A stretch of DNA of 64,000 nucleotides, from positions 1,247,501 through 1,311,500 of the forward strand of contig NC_087093.1 of assembly GCF_963855985.1 (NCBI RefSeq). Direction: 5' to 3'. Below are positions 1 through 10,645 of the stretch, one piece after another. Numbering within the stretch: position 1 is the first letter of the stretch; each line of letters opens with the position of its first letter. This DNA is from Ostrinia nubilalis. Lineage: Eukaryota; Arthropoda; Insecta; Lepidoptera; Crambidae. A program made the position numbers and the translations under genes. The notes below the pieces were generated by a model. That model searched no databases and had not been told where the DNA came from. It saw only the letters and a list, made by a program, of their open reading frames with translations.

Positions 1-562
1 TTTTGAGTTTTTCTATCAGTTCCGAATATGTAGTTACACCGTATAGCATAATTTTGTTGGTCTCTATGTCCACAATGCCATCTATAATGTATTTTATGGC
101 AACGTCATCTGACATCTTTCCTCGTTTGCCCAACTCTTTCATTGAATACATGTAGTCCAGACAAGTTTCGTTCGCTCGTTTTGTTCTGGTGCTCATCAGC
201 TCGTGTATGGCCTTTATGTCAAGTGTATCTGTGAATTCCTTACTTAATGCGGCCTTTAAATCTTCCCAGCTCTTGAATGGTTGTTCGGCACGTAACCATA
301 GGCGTGCAGTGCCTATCAAGGACCTTCGTGCCACCAATAACTGCTGTAATGGGGACCATCCAAATATCTCCGCATTGCTTTCCACATCTTCTATCCACCG
401 CGTTGCTGAGTAGGTGTCGTCGCACCCGCTGAACGCTGGAATCAGCTCCGCCGTCATTTGCAGCATGTTTCCTACGCCGCCGCGCTCCATCGTCGTCTCA
501 CTTTGTTCTAAACAATCGGTGAAATCGTCTTGTCTTCTTTCCACTCGCCTTTCTCTCGGCAT
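1..562 (-). CDS. Gag polyprotein, N-terminal part, Ty3/Gypsy-type retrotransposon (runs off window)
   Basis: An uninterrupted minus-strand frame of 187 codons runs from ATG at 562 to the left edge with no stop. Seen: an acidic/basic leader (residues 1-30), then a pattern typical of the retrotransposon gag (capsid) family: TRWIEDVE near residues 55-61, GWSPLQQLLVARRSL (68-82), GTARLWLR (84-91), SWEDLKAALSKEF (98-110). Gag of this family forms the particle that packages the element RNA. The start was chosen because it is the first ATG after a primer-binding site 78 bases upstream. Zinc knuckle, protease and pol would lie outside the window. No frame break is visible, so the copy may be fairly young. 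An errantivirus-like relative is possible, but no env region is in view to test it. Confidence 0.8.
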   Translation of the reverse strand, partial: MPRERRVERRQDDFTDCLEQSETTMERGGVGNMLQMTAELIPAFSGCDDTYSATRWIEDVESNAEIFGWSPLQQLLVARRSLIGTARLWLRAEQPFKSWEDLKAALSKEFTDTLDIKAIHELMSTRTKRANETCLDYMYSMKELGKRGKMSDDVAIKYIIDGIVDIETNKIMLYGVTTYSELIEKLK

Positions 563-655
563 GTTTTAACGTCTTCTTTTGACACACCGGAAAAATATGG
601 CGTCGTCAGTCGTCGTTCGTCTTCTTTATCGTCGTAAACACTTCTGACACCAATT
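563..655 (-). promoter_or_regulatory. Gypsy-type leader with tRNA primer-binding site
   Basis: Read on the minus strand, TGGTGTCAGAAGT (plus 640-652) lies three bases inside the LTR edge, where a minus-strand primer-binding site belongs. TGG followed by the complement of a tRNA 3' end is the usual form. The first bases fit a tRNA-Leu acceptor (inference). The rest of the leader to the gag ATG is short and non-coding. Confidence 0.65.
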
Positions 656-1325
656 TGTGGGAAATGGGAGTGCTCCAATGAATAACACAGGAGTAAATGT
701 GATAACTGGTTGTATTTCTCTCGCTCGAATAGTTACACGTCTTAAACTATAATAGTTACACAGTTGGATCGTCTTACGTCTTTCGTCTTACGTCGTCCAC
801 AACACACTCCGCTTAGCAACAGACTCCTCTTTTTTTTAAACATTTAAACCACTTTTCCTCGTTCCTCACTCATCACTTCCGTTTCCTGCATAGACTATCA
901 CTCAGCGTTCAAATTATAAACTATCTTTCATGCGTCATCCCACTGTTCCGTTACACACCAAACTCGTTAATCCTACATTTACGTTTTTTATCCATTTAGA
1001 TGCATCTCATGTTAATAATGGTGCTCTAACGCAGTTGCGCAGGTTTAAAAATTACCTGTTATCATATCCTTATCGCATTAACTGCCTCGTTGGCCACAAA
1101 CACCCATTAATTTTGTATTGTTATGTGACCCGCGGCGTTCAAAGGCTTAACATCGATAGACTAAACAGTCTGTGTAAACTGTGACAGTGATGATCCCCTT
1201 ACACGCTCATTGACAGCTGACACCTGAAATGACATCGACCGCCATTTATAGCGACCGCTTTGTGTCAAAACAATGTGATACATTATTGTTAGCAGTTCAC
1301 CATTGACACCTTTTTGCTTATCACA
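656..1325 (-). repeat. LTR of the minus-strand Gypsy-type element (outer edge provisional)
   Basis: The inner edge is clear: the minus strand ends CCCACA just before the primer site at 655. The outer edge is a proposal. TGTGATAAG read from 1325 would give TGTG...CACA ends and about 670 bp. A TATAAA on the minus strand near 1243-1248 would sit inside such an LTR. The partner LTR is outside the window, so neither the edge nor a target duplication can be confirmed. Confidence 0.45.
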
Positions 1326-1736
1326 ATTAGGTAGGTACCTCATTTCTTGTAGGTGCTTAAATTCCTGTAAGTGATTTTAGAAGTAGAAGGATTTGAATCA
1401 ATAAAAGACAACAAAATGTTGATTTAATTACACGTTCTTTAATGACTGTCGGTTGTCACAGACATTTTCTTTATTTTGATACTGCCCGTTGCCTGCGGCT
1501 TCCAGAAGTTTTACCAGAAGTTTGCTTATAATTAATAGTGATCGATGCCTCCTTTTAAGCTTAAAGAAGCCTGTGCCAGGAGACATCGCTCTTCCTTGGA
1601 ATATTATATGTGCGTAAATACAGTTCAATAGGTACTTATACAAAAATAAAAGTAAGCACTAATACTACATAATATCAACTAGGTATACTAAGTATCATTT
1701 CTGTAGTAACAAAGTAAGGGGGATGGCGCGCGCGGA

Positions 1737-1740
<4 letters not shown>

Positions 1741-1776
<36 letters not shown>
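1741..1776. repeat. (GT)18 microsatellite
   Basis: Eighteen uninterrupted GT units, directly followed by a scrap of MITE family B. Confidence 0.97.
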
Positions 1777-1777
<1 letters not shown>

Positions 1778-1819
1778 ACCTAAGCAAGCATCGTTTGTGA
1801 ATTCCTACGGGCGTATAGG
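1777..1819. repeat. MITE family B terminal fragment
   Basis: Contains AAGCAAGCATCGTTTGTGAA and then a disturbed CGGGCGTA end, matching the terminus of the copies at 8388-8535 and 51325-51421. Only one end is present. Confidence 0.6.
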
Positions 1820-3276
1820 ATGTAGAAATGTTTTAATACCCACATTAACTGACAACTATCTGAACAGCCAACAACGCTAAGAACTTCCCACTTCCCACTT
1901 CAAATAACAATGAGGGATATCGAAAAGTCCCGCGACTGTTCCGCACCAGGAACATATTTATTCGCGGTACACACGTGATCACGCTCGTCGAGATTACTCT
2001 GAAGGACAAGTTTTATTGGAAAGACGAAGTTACCCAACCTACTTTGCCAAGTTTGCTCGAGCGCCCTTCGAGGGAACACACGGTGCGATTTTGCAACCGC
2101 GCACGCTGCGGTTGAAAAAACTCTCGTTATGGGCATACAAAGAACGCTAGCGTGTCTTGGTGAAAAAGTGGAAAGGGTAAATTTTATCTCTATGATATTT
2201 ATTACCTTCACTTATTCTAAAATAAATACTTAAGTATGTTTTTGATAACAGGTCAAGGTCCAGTCTGTAATTGGTTAATTCGGATGAAAACCACCACAAA
2301 TAGGACGCTCGAAATGGATCACTTGGATCCACTTGCTCAAATAGAAATAATTACCCTAATGTTGCATTATTTTGACTAAATGTCATCATGACATGTTACT
2401 GTCTGCGTCCCAGATATTGGTTTTTTTATTTCAGTATGGTTTAGATTTCCTTTAATACCCATGTTTGCGTTCAACCGCGGCAGGTGCGTGCGAAAACCGT
2501 CCCGTGAGTGCAATCCGTCCCCAGAGCACGGGAGCGTTTGCATACATTTTTAATGCGCCCGCTGTGACGCTTGATGGACCGATCGCAAAAGGAATCGCAA
2601 ATTTTGCTTTATTGTATTATTGTCGAATCATTCTCCTGGAAATGGAAATGAGGATTTTTCAGCCAGATGAGGTATGAATACGTAATTTAATTTGAGACGG
2701 TAACGTCGTTAATGACATTTGAAAGTCTAACTTGGATCTAGATGTTTTTGAGGGAAGAATCTTAAATATTCAGCTTATTTAATCTAGAAACATTTTATGT
2801 ATCTAATTTTACCCACGGCGCGAATAGTTCCCGAAGTTATTTATGAACTTTTTGGGAAAACTACCCCATTTTTTCCCAAGAAAACCCCCAAAAGGGTTGA
2901 AATTAATATCGCATCTGCGAATCATAACCCCCTAAACATTACGAACATCAAAAAGCCACAACAATCGCTCGCAAGGGGCGGAATTACAATGGAAGTGCGC
3001 TGCATTCCTGCACTCTGCACCTATACCTGACTTCAAAGCTATGCATTTGCCGGTAATGAAAACGTGCCTCTGGTGGTAAATTAAAAATATTTTCAAACTG
3101 CAACGTTGTTTTGGGCGCGTCGATGCGGAAAATGCATATTTATATTGACCGAGCGGTATTTTTCGCGCACATTTTTGAGCTGCTTCTAAAAGTAGGGGCT
3201 ATAATTGGACGTGGTTAAAGTTTTTTTTAACGCCAGCCAAATCTCGTTTAGTATTTTTTCTTGCACACGTTGAGTG

Positions 3277-3923
3277 TAGAGATGAGACGTATTTACTAGA
3301 ACAGATCCACACACTAGGTATTTTATAGTACTAGGCGGCACCTATTCCAATTTTTAAAATACTTGATCCACCTATTATTTTATAAATTACACGATTTCCG
3401 ACCCTACCATCAAAGTAATAGAGGTTATTATTGCGTAATCCGTAGTCGTGTATTACGCGCACCGAGTATTTCTCGCTAAGCATGTGCGAACGTAGAGATT
3501 CACTCCGTCTCTGTCTGACCAAACAAATTTGAGCGCGACGAAGCAAACGCACACAAACGTATTCAAACCATTTATATTTTTATGAAATTGATATTTTTTA
3601 AATACGCCAACTAAGCCTGTTGAAGTATGAAGGGAGGATATCAATCAATCAACAGCCAGCAAAAACATTATTAATCAATTTCAAATTGCATTATTCATAC
3701 TACGGTTGTATCTTTTAAAAGAAAATTGTATTTTAAAATCATACTTGACGCGACTAGTGCGGACTAATCCACGTAATATTATTACGTGGATTAGTCCGCA
3801 CTAGTCGCGTCAAGTATGCTAAATTACTACGTACTAGGTGGAATAGGTATTTGGATCAAGTATTAATAAATACTAGGAATAGGTGCACCTAGTATCAAAT
3901 TTACCTAGTATAACCCATCTCTA
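3277..3923. mobile_element. hAT-type MITE with 8-bp target duplication
   Basis: The ends are TAGAGATGAG and CCCATCTCTA, an imperfect terminal inverted repeat. They are flanked on both sides by the identical 8-mer GTTGAGTG (3269-3276 and 3924-3931). An 8-bp duplication with TAGAGATG-like ends is characteristic of hAT transposons. The arms continue as a degraded inverted repeat (actaggt / acctagt, cacctattcc / ggaatagg, acttgatcc / ggatcaagt). There is no transposase frame, so it is non-autonomous. A nearly perfect hairpin sits at 3740-3818. Confidence 0.85.
3740..3818. repeat. Perfect 39-bp-arm hairpin inside the hAT MITE
   Basis: Positions 3740-3778 are the exact reverse complement of 3780-3818, with a one-base spacer at 3779. 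The arms begin CATACTTGACGCGACTAGTG. Its perfection contrasts with the diverged arms of the surrounding element. Confidence 0.95.
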
Positions 3924-4015
3924 GTTGAGTGAAATACCATTGGATTCAATGCAATTCGTCCATGCGATAATCTCATGATATTCGCAAGTTTTCAAATTAC
4001 TAATTTCCTAATCTA

Positions 4016-4216
4016 TCTATATATATAAAAGAAAGTCGTGTTAGTTACTCCACTTATAACTCAAGAACGGCTGAACCGATTTAGCTGAAAATTGTCAGGG
4101 AGGTAGTTTAGAGCCAGGAGAAGGACATAGGATACTTTTTATCCCGTTCGAAATAAAAAAAAAAGTCTGCTTATTTATTGCCATCAAGGCGGAACAAAGT
4201 TCGCCGGGTCAGCTAG
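4016..4216 (+). mobile_element. Helitron-like non-autonomous element (LEP1-like)
   Basis: Starts TCTATATATATAAAA and ends GCCGGGTCAGCTAG before T, as Helitrons (TC...CTAG, inserted at A/T) do. It contains CGGCTGAACCGATTT near 4072. A second copy lies at 48870-49049 with the same start, core and end. The family placement comes from recall of lepidopteran LEP1-type repeats and is inference. Confidence 0.7.
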
Positions 4217-4661
4217 TATAGTTTAAAATAAAAATCAACAGCAGATGCTAATAATTAATAATTTGATAATAATAAATCAAAGCGGAAATTTCTACTAAGT
4301 ACTACCTAATTTGTTCAGCTACCATCTACAGAATCATCTTTGTTCAGGAATACTTACTTACATACATAGCTGGGCATTAACTCGTTAATCCGTTAATCGT
4401 TAATTAACGAAGTTAACATTTCTATTAACGGATTAACTTTTAAGTTAACTTTAAAAAATGTTAACGGACTCGTTAACTTCCGTTAAATTATCCTAAGTCC
4501 GTTAATCGTTAATCCAGTACCTACTATTTACCAAAAAGATACAGCAGGCACGCTGAAAATCACTAGAAAAACGCGTTCTGACAAGTACGTTCGGGCTTCC
4601 AGAACTCCCAGAACCCAAAAACAACAGTTTTTGTAACCAGAACGAACATTTTTATTTATTA

Positions 4662-5595
4662 TTTACAAGCTTTATATTGACTTCACTTGTAGTATGTGTG
4701 GGGCAAATCTTGCAACTGAATTTTAGACCAGTTCTCAACCGATTGAGCTGAAATTTGGTATACTTTTGTAAGTAAGATGAAAATGCAATGTTATGGTACC
4801 ATTAAGCTGGTCTGATGATGGAGTCAGGAGGTGGCCATAGGAATTCGAAACGAAACGGTGGAAACTTATCGAGCTTGGGTTTGTCTTTTCGAGCACTTTG
4901 GTGCTAAATTGTATTGTAATTGAGATACTATAGACTAAGAGCTGGTGAACGCCAGACCTACGTCATTTTATAAAAGCTGAAAGTTTGTCAGCGTATGCTC
5001 CCAATATAGGTTAGAATGTTGGTGGATTATGAAGTTTGGGTCATCGTTGCTTTGGCAGCTATTCTAAAAAAACTGGCAAGGAGTTGGAACTGAGGTTGGA
5101 ACTGTCAAAACTGTGTGGCTGATGTCGAAACAACTTCTAATCATTGCCTAAATATTATACATAAAAATCAGATTTTATGGTATAACGTAAGTAGAATTAC
5201 AATTAGTCTATTGAATACAGAAAAAGCCACCGTAAAAGTTAGGCTTGCATTATACCATAAAAGCTTATTTTTATATAAAATATTAGGGCAATAATTAGAA
5301 GTAGTTTCCTCATCAGCCAGACAGTTTTGACAGTTCCAACTCCTTGCCAGACAGTTTTTTTAGGATAACTGCTAAAGCCACGATGACCCAAACTTCATGA
5401 TTCACCTACATTGCGAGCATACGCTGACAAACTTTCAGCTTTTATAAAATGACGTAGGTCTGGCGTTCACTAGCTCTTAGTCTTCTACTAAAAAGTGTAA
5501 AATAAAATTATAATAATAAAATACATTTTTTTAAAACAAGCTTTTATTCTGAAATGCAGTTGTTACTAAAACAGTACTTATTATTATTCTGTGCT
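4662..5595. mobile_element. Repeat family X copy 1, interrupted by a fold-back MITE
   Basis: The segment beginning TTTACAAGCTTTATATTGAC and running through GGTACCATTAAGCTGGTCTG to CGAGCACTTTGGTG is also present at 37224-37532. The two copies resume their similarity after 5482 (AAAAAGTGTAAAATAAAATT), so the insertion at 4933-5482 is later. Family unknown to me; no coding frame. Confidence 0.75.
4933..5482. mobile_element. 550-bp fold-back MITE inserted in family X copy 1
   Basis: GACTAAGAGCT at the left end matches AGCTCTTAGTC at the right. The inverted repeat continues through CGCCAGACCTACGTCATTTT and CAGCGTATGCTC for more than 65 bp, then degrades across the arms (GGCAAGGAGTTGGAACTG / CAGTTCCAACTCCTTGCC). 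The second family X copy lacks this segment. The target duplication is not clear. Confidence 0.85.
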
Positions 5596-5739
5596 AAAAC
5601 GAAAAAAATAATTGTATGCAAGGTTCAAATAATTTCGAAAGCTTGTAGCGCAAACATAAATAAAAGAGGAATGAATTCCGTGCGCGATACAAGCTTTCCA
5701 AATTATTTGAACCTTGCATACAATTACTTTTTTCGTTTT
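5596..5739. repeat. Inverted duplication around a conserved hairpin core (copy 1)
   Basis: The arms AAAACG...CAAGGTTCAAATAA and their inverted copy flank a core running from TTTCGAAAGCTTGTAGCGC to GCGCGATACAAGCTTTCC. The same core is at 37533-37696 but there has different arms copied from its own left flank. Confidence 0.85.
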
Positions 5740-5886
5740 ATTATCATGTGTTAACGGATTAACGATTAACGTTAACTTCCGTTAAATGTTGGTAAATGTA
5801 ACGTTTTAACGTTTAACGAAGTTAATTTTTTTATTAACGGTTTAACGATTAACGAAGTTAACTATTTGATTAACGGTGCCCAGCTA

Positions 5887-6140
5887 TGCTTACATAATAT
5901 AATTATATTTCGATACTCACAATGAAAATCTACTAAAACCCTCTGTTAATCTTCAACCTTCGGCGAAATGTTAAGAGCCTTTGTTATATTTACATTCCCA
6001 CAAAAGGAAAGTTTCCAAGAAAATCCGCGGGATTCCGAGTCTAAACAACTCGGAAATAACAAATCAAACCGTTAAATCCCTTCACGTGGTGGAGTTAATT
6101 CCCGCCACAGTTCAAATACGTTCCGTAGGTTTGATCTAGT
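5887..6140. other. Unassigned sequence
   Basis: Nothing recognised between the nested element and the retroposed GC-rich segment. Confidence 0.5.
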
Positions 6141-6158
6141 AAAATAAGTATTGTCTAA

Positions 6159-6351
6159 GGCTACGGCCGGATACTCGCAACACCCCCACTCGGGCGATGA
6201 CGGAACGCGCCGCGGAGGTTTTAGTGGGTATACCCCGTCCTTTTCAGGACGGAGCAGCGCCCTTTTCAGGGCGCCGGGAATCCCACACACCATCCTGTCC
6301 CCCGGCGGAGGTGACGGTGCTCAAAGCATTTCCTCCGCGACAGAAAAAAGC
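6159..6351 (-). mobile_element. GC-rich retroposed segment (SINE-like) with 18-bp target duplication
   Basis: A 193-bp GC-rich block sits between near-identical 18-mers (6141-6158 and 6352-6369; AAAATAAGTAT then TCTAA, 16 of 18 matching). That length of duplication is typical of LINE-driven retroposition. It contains small hairpins such as CGTCCTTTTCAGGACG and GCGCCCTTTTCAGGGCGC. Reading minus, it ends CCGTAGCC, with a short T-rich run at the other end. No tRNA promoter boxes recognised. It could be a SINE or a truncated LINE end. Confidence 0.7.
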
Positions 6352-6369
6352 AAAATAAGTATCATCTAA

Positions 6370-8387
6370 ACTACACCATGTCGGCTTAACAACTGGCCTT
6401 GACGTGGTCACACGAACAGAGTGTAATAAATAATTGTAGTGCAAAAATAGTGCTTATTCTGTGTTTTGTAACCAAAAGTTATTAGTCTCTGTTAAGCTAG
6501 ATTTCGATAATTTTATTCGTAAATAAAACGGTAGAAAATAAAATAGTAAAATAGTGGTAAGAATAGTATTAAATTCATCATCAACTCAAACAGACATTGA
6601 ATTGTGTCAGATATTCAAAATTGTCTAATAATTTCACTTCTATCTATGACTGTCAACAATTTTAAACCCTAAAATTGAAGAAAAAGAATAAAATATAGAC
6701 CGCTTTTTTCTTACTTGGACAATTTTCGGAATACGACTACTGTGCTTAGTTTTGTTGGGTATTGATTCCCACTTTTCTAATAAAACTTGAGCAATACTCA
6801 GTTTAGAAGTAAGTTGAGCAAAGTAGCCGAGAATAGAGGACAGAATTGGGCAAGAATTACTTATTTACGATACGATACGATTACGGTAATTGGGTTGAAT
6901 AGGATTATGAGGCCATAACAAAACTAATTGTAAAAGGAGCTATTTAGCAACAAAAATGTAAAGCTCAATGTGATGTTGGCTGAACAAGAACATCTCTGTT
7001 ATTACAAATGACCATGAAAGATTGTAATTATCAATAGGTACCTACAGTTTACATACAAATTATTACCTTTTCTTCTTTAGCGTGGATTCCAAATATTGCG
7101 AACACGTTCACATAAAAAATACAAGTGATTACAAAAACACATTACTGTGTCGTAAGATCTACAAATCTGAAATCTCATACCTCACCTCCATTGCAGAAAT
7201 ATTTTGAGCATTTAACTGTAAATATATTTCTACGCTTAAAACGAAGTTGGGATAAACTAACAGGAAAAATAAATGAAGCACAAAGACTCCTTTTACTTAT
7301 TCCTTTCATCAGCGATCACGTCACTACATTTATTCCAAAACGGCCAACTCACCAGATAATCTCTCCTTTTTGTTTAAGCCTTTGACCCAAATAGCTTCAA
7401 AGATTTACAATCTACCCCCGATTCGTTGAAAACATAAAAATACATTTCCCATCCCCCGTATTCCATCCATATTCGGCCCTTTCTGATTTATAGAGAACTT
7501 CCTAAGTTTTATGCGATGGAGACTCGGGAAGTCCGCGTTTTTGAGTCGAATTTGGTTTATTGGGCGTGAGTTGTCGCTGTTTCGCAAGAGTTGCACGAAT
7601 GTTTGTCAAGTGCTACAGATTAAAGTTGTACTAAATCAATTGGTATTATTTGTCCGGAAATTGAAACGTTAACTAAAAACACGAAGCACGAGTAGTAGTA
7701 GTAATATAAGTAAGTAGTCGTTATCGTTCTTAAATGGTTCCTTTTAAGTTTGTCATTCCATGATCGATAATAGTGGATCAATATCGCCTCGCATATCATA
7801 TACAAAATTATGCCCTATATCTATCTTTAATCCACGTAGGTATCTATGTAGGAAGTTATGCAAATTATAACCAGATGACCTTTTTTAAATATAGCTCAAT
7901 GGATGATGTCAGACCAAAACCAAAAAGTATACAAGCGATTATTGTCATAAATTAATTACCGGGACCGATTAAAAGACATCTCAGATGCAAATGGCAGTCT
8001 TAAAATTAAAAGAGATAATTTTCATGTAAATAATCCTAAAACTTACCTCTTAAATCTTAAATACTAACATAGCATGCAAATAGGCTACGAGTAGTTCCCT
8101 TCCGAACAAATTGAGTAGGTACTAAAAGCGCTCCAAACTTCGTGACCTGAAAAAGTAGTGAAAAACTACCAACTTATTTGATTTGCTCGAGTTAAGAAAT
8201 GTCACAAAATAAGTAGATGCAGTAGAATTGGATTAAAGGTTCGTTTTTCAGAACTTTTAGTAACAGACAGATTGAAATTAAATGCACACCAAAATAACAG
8301 TTTATCAAGTTTTGATATAAGTAGGTATGCCTAAAACATGCAGAAGGTATTCGTAAAAAGTAGATCCTTGACTTTGCTATATTTCTA
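6370..8387. other. Unassigned AT-rich sequence
   Basis: No gene, transposon end or strong inverted repeat recognised. The open frames near 7125-7385 and 7405-7600 lack motifs. Confidence 0.5.
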
Positions 8388-8535
8388 ACGCCCGTATTCA
8401 CAAACAATGCTTGCTTAAGTGAAGCAGCAAATCGAACGCACAGTGTTGAATAGAGCTCTGTGATTGGTTCATGTGTCACCCTGTGCGTCCACGCGCACTA
8501 TGAGACCTCATAGTAATGTTTGTGAATACGAGCGT
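8388..8535. mobile_element. MITE family B, full copy (148 bp)
   Basis: The termini ACGCCCGTATTCACAAACA and TGTTTGTGAATACGAGCGT form an 18-of-19 inverted repeat. Internal sequence (CAATCACAGAGCTCTATTCA on the minus strand) is shared with 51325-51421. No coding capacity. Confidence 0.85.
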
Positions 8536-8604
8536 AAGTCTCTTCGCTTTAGAACTATAAGGCTCTAGTAATTATTCTGTGCCTTATGTTAAACTTTGTG
8601 CGAG

Positions 8605-8751
8605 CATTCGTTCGTTTAAGTCAGCCAAATGACATCCACTGCTGGACAAAGGCCTCCCCCAAGGATCTCCACAACAACCGGTCCTGCGCCGCCCGCATCC
8701 AGACACCTCCCGCGACCTTTACGATCTGCGTCGGTACACCTAGTGGGAGAA
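8605..8751 (-). mobile_element. RTE-type LINE 3' fragment, subfamily 2
   Basis: On the minus strand this encodes fragments of the RTE C-terminus (around the VQQWTS-like end) and finishes in a CGAA/CGTTCGTT simple tail at 8605-8617. Related scraps lie at 23484-23538, 39053-39165 and 45420-45465. 5'-truncated and frame-broken. Confidence 0.7.
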
Positions 8752-8974
8752 GCATTCCTAAAACTTTATTAAGTATAAAAAAACAGTGTGATTACTGTGC
8801 GTGATATTATTTGTGGTGTCGTTTACACAAGTTTCAGGAATGCCGAGATCCGTTGACAACTTTAATAATAAAAGTTCTGATCGAAACATTCCATTTTGGA
8901 GTTTTCTTGCCATTCCACATTTCCACGTCAGTGGGCGTGGGATCGGATGAATGAAAAAAAAATGCCTTGTCTAG

Positions 8975-8977
<3 letters not shown>

Positions 8978-9005
<28 letters not shown>
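8978..9005. repeat. A28 homopolymer
   Basis: Twenty-eight consecutive A. Possibly the tail of an unrecognised retroposed sequence on the plus strand; no body or target duplication identified. Confidence 0.9.
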
Positions 9006-9254
9006 CTGAAATAAAGTTTTGATGTCCCTGAGTAATTTGGCAACATGAAGATATTCATGTTTCTAAAGTAAAGTTGTGCTTTTACTCGTAGTATGAGTAA
9101 CACATAGGCTTACATCAAATGCCAAAATTAAGGGATTGATGGTAGATACCCTTTTAAAGTCAGTTTATTCAACCGTCATAAAGTTGCTGAACTTGAAGTA
9201 ATATCAGTTGGAATTTCATACTTACTTTTTGTATATAATGAGCATCGGGACTCT

Positions 9255-9330
9255 AACAGCCAACAAACAGTTAACAAATGTCAAAAGTCTGTCAAGCTCC
9301 ATACAAAAAATACCGGATAGTCACGGATAA
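9255..9330. repeat. MITE family A degraded fragment
   Basis: Contains GTCAAAAGTCTGTCAAGCTCC followed by ATACAAAAAATACCGG, matching the middle of copies at 59640-59758 and 30182-30290. Ends not recognisable. Confidence 0.6.
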
Positions 9331-9335
9331 TTGTT

Positions 9336-10434
9336 GAAACTCGTCCATAGACCACAAAGGTCTTTAATAAAATCATAAAACAATTGCATTTCTATTCAAA
9401 TCTTCATTTTGTATAATTTATCACTCAACAAACTAGATAAAAATAAAAACTTCACGAAAACTAATAACAAAGAGTTAAAAGCAAAAACCGGCGCTCCAGT
9501 GAAAACCGGTTAACATGTAAATTCGGAAAAACGAGCCAAAAGAGCAACCAGCAAGGAAACAACAGGCGACTGAGAAAAACGTATAAAAAGTATAAAAATG
9601 CAACGGACAGACTAACTTCTCAACTCTATTGTGTCGGAATCGGAGTTGTTCATACTTTAGCACTATTGAAAGTGGAAGAATGCGGATTTTTTGATAACTT
9701 TTCACTTTGTAATTGGAAATTGTTGCGCTTTGAATGCCGAAATGTTTAACCTGCTCTCAGAGCTATTAAGAGCAGGGCATTTAAATTGGATAATGATGGT
9801 GTTTATTGCCACCATGCCAGAATATAATTTTCGGTGATAATTTCGGTCACAAAAGTGCCATCTGTGTTTGATGTGTCATCTGTGCAATGATATAACTTTT
9901 GGTTAAATTTTTGATTTGAATACATAATACTCACTTGAGTTATTCGCGAGTTCAATATTTAAATTCAGTAATTTACAAACTGACCAACAGAACCCTATTA
10001 CCAAGTCCATTTCAAAAAGGTATAAAAGAAGAAATTCTAATTTTACCCTCAGTTAATAAAGTCATCAGTATGTTACTCTTCAAACCTTAATAGCTAAAAC
10101 CACACATCATTACCGATTTTGGAAGCACGACTAGTTTATCCAAAGATCGTGCCGGGACCGAAACATAAACGGATCGTTAACGCACGAAGTGTCTGTCGTT
10201 TACGAATTTCATACGTGGTTTGAATGGGGCAGGACACGTGACTGAGACCAATCACTTTGCAGCGCGTTCGTCAAACTTGACGGCTGTATTCTGATACTGT
10301 CTATTTTGGAGTGACCTTCTTAAAGACGCAATAAAAATAGGTATATAGCCTTATCCTGTAGTGTTTTGCCCGCGTAGATTTCGTTATGTCACAGAGATAT
10401 TTAGCATTTCACATACTAATTAGAAATATAGAAT
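9336..10434. other. Unassigned sequence
   Basis: Nothing recognised. A slightly GC-richer stretch at 10140-10300 has no motif I know. Confidence 0.5.
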
Positions 10435-10645
10435 ACTAGCGGCCGACCGCGACTTCGTACTCGTGGATCCCGTTTTAACCCTTTAGGAGTGGAGTTTCGT
10501 AAAATCCTTTCTTAGCGGATGCCTACGTCATAATATCTACCTGCATGCCAAATTTCAGCCCGATCCGTCCAGTGGTTTGGGCTGTGCGTTGATAGATCAC
10601 TATGTCAGTCAGTCACCTTTGAGTTATAATTATTTAGATAGAAGA
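10435..10645 (+). mobile_element. Short interspersed element with GTCA microsatellite (copy 1)
   Basis: Begins ACTAGCGGCCGACCGCGACT, contains AAATTTCAGCCCGATCCGTC and GGGCTGTGCGTTGATAGATC, and ends in a GTCAGTCAGTCA run. Other copies: 38432-38669 (inverted), 44974-45182, 58284-58457. Matches the description of lepidopteran MITEs that carry (GTCY)n microsatellites (recalled family, inference). Confidence 0.75.

Larger units (their letters stand above)
1326..3268. other. Unassigned AT-rich sequence with a microsatellite
   Basis: Apart from the GT run and a MITE scrap listed separately, I see no recognisable gene, long inverted repeat or transposon end here. Short frames around 1900-2330 and 2465-3030 show no protein motif. 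Confidence 0.5.
4367..5886. mobile_element. Long-TIR element rich in GTTAAC-type repeats, hosting nested elements
   Basis: The ends are TAGCTGGGCA and TGCCCAGCTA. Inside each end is about 140 bp of iterated GTTAAC, TTAACGG and CGTTAATC motifs in opposite orientation (4380-4520 and 5755-5880). CTTACAT flanks both sides (4357-4363, 5889-5895) but not flush with the ends, so the target duplication is uncertain. The ends resemble hAT termini. The interior is filled by other repeats (4662-5739). No transposase frame. Confidence 0.65.

Noticed and set aside
8834..9103. Minus-strand frame containing a long phenylalanine run
   Set aside because: The run is the A28 homopolymer; no real coding signal.
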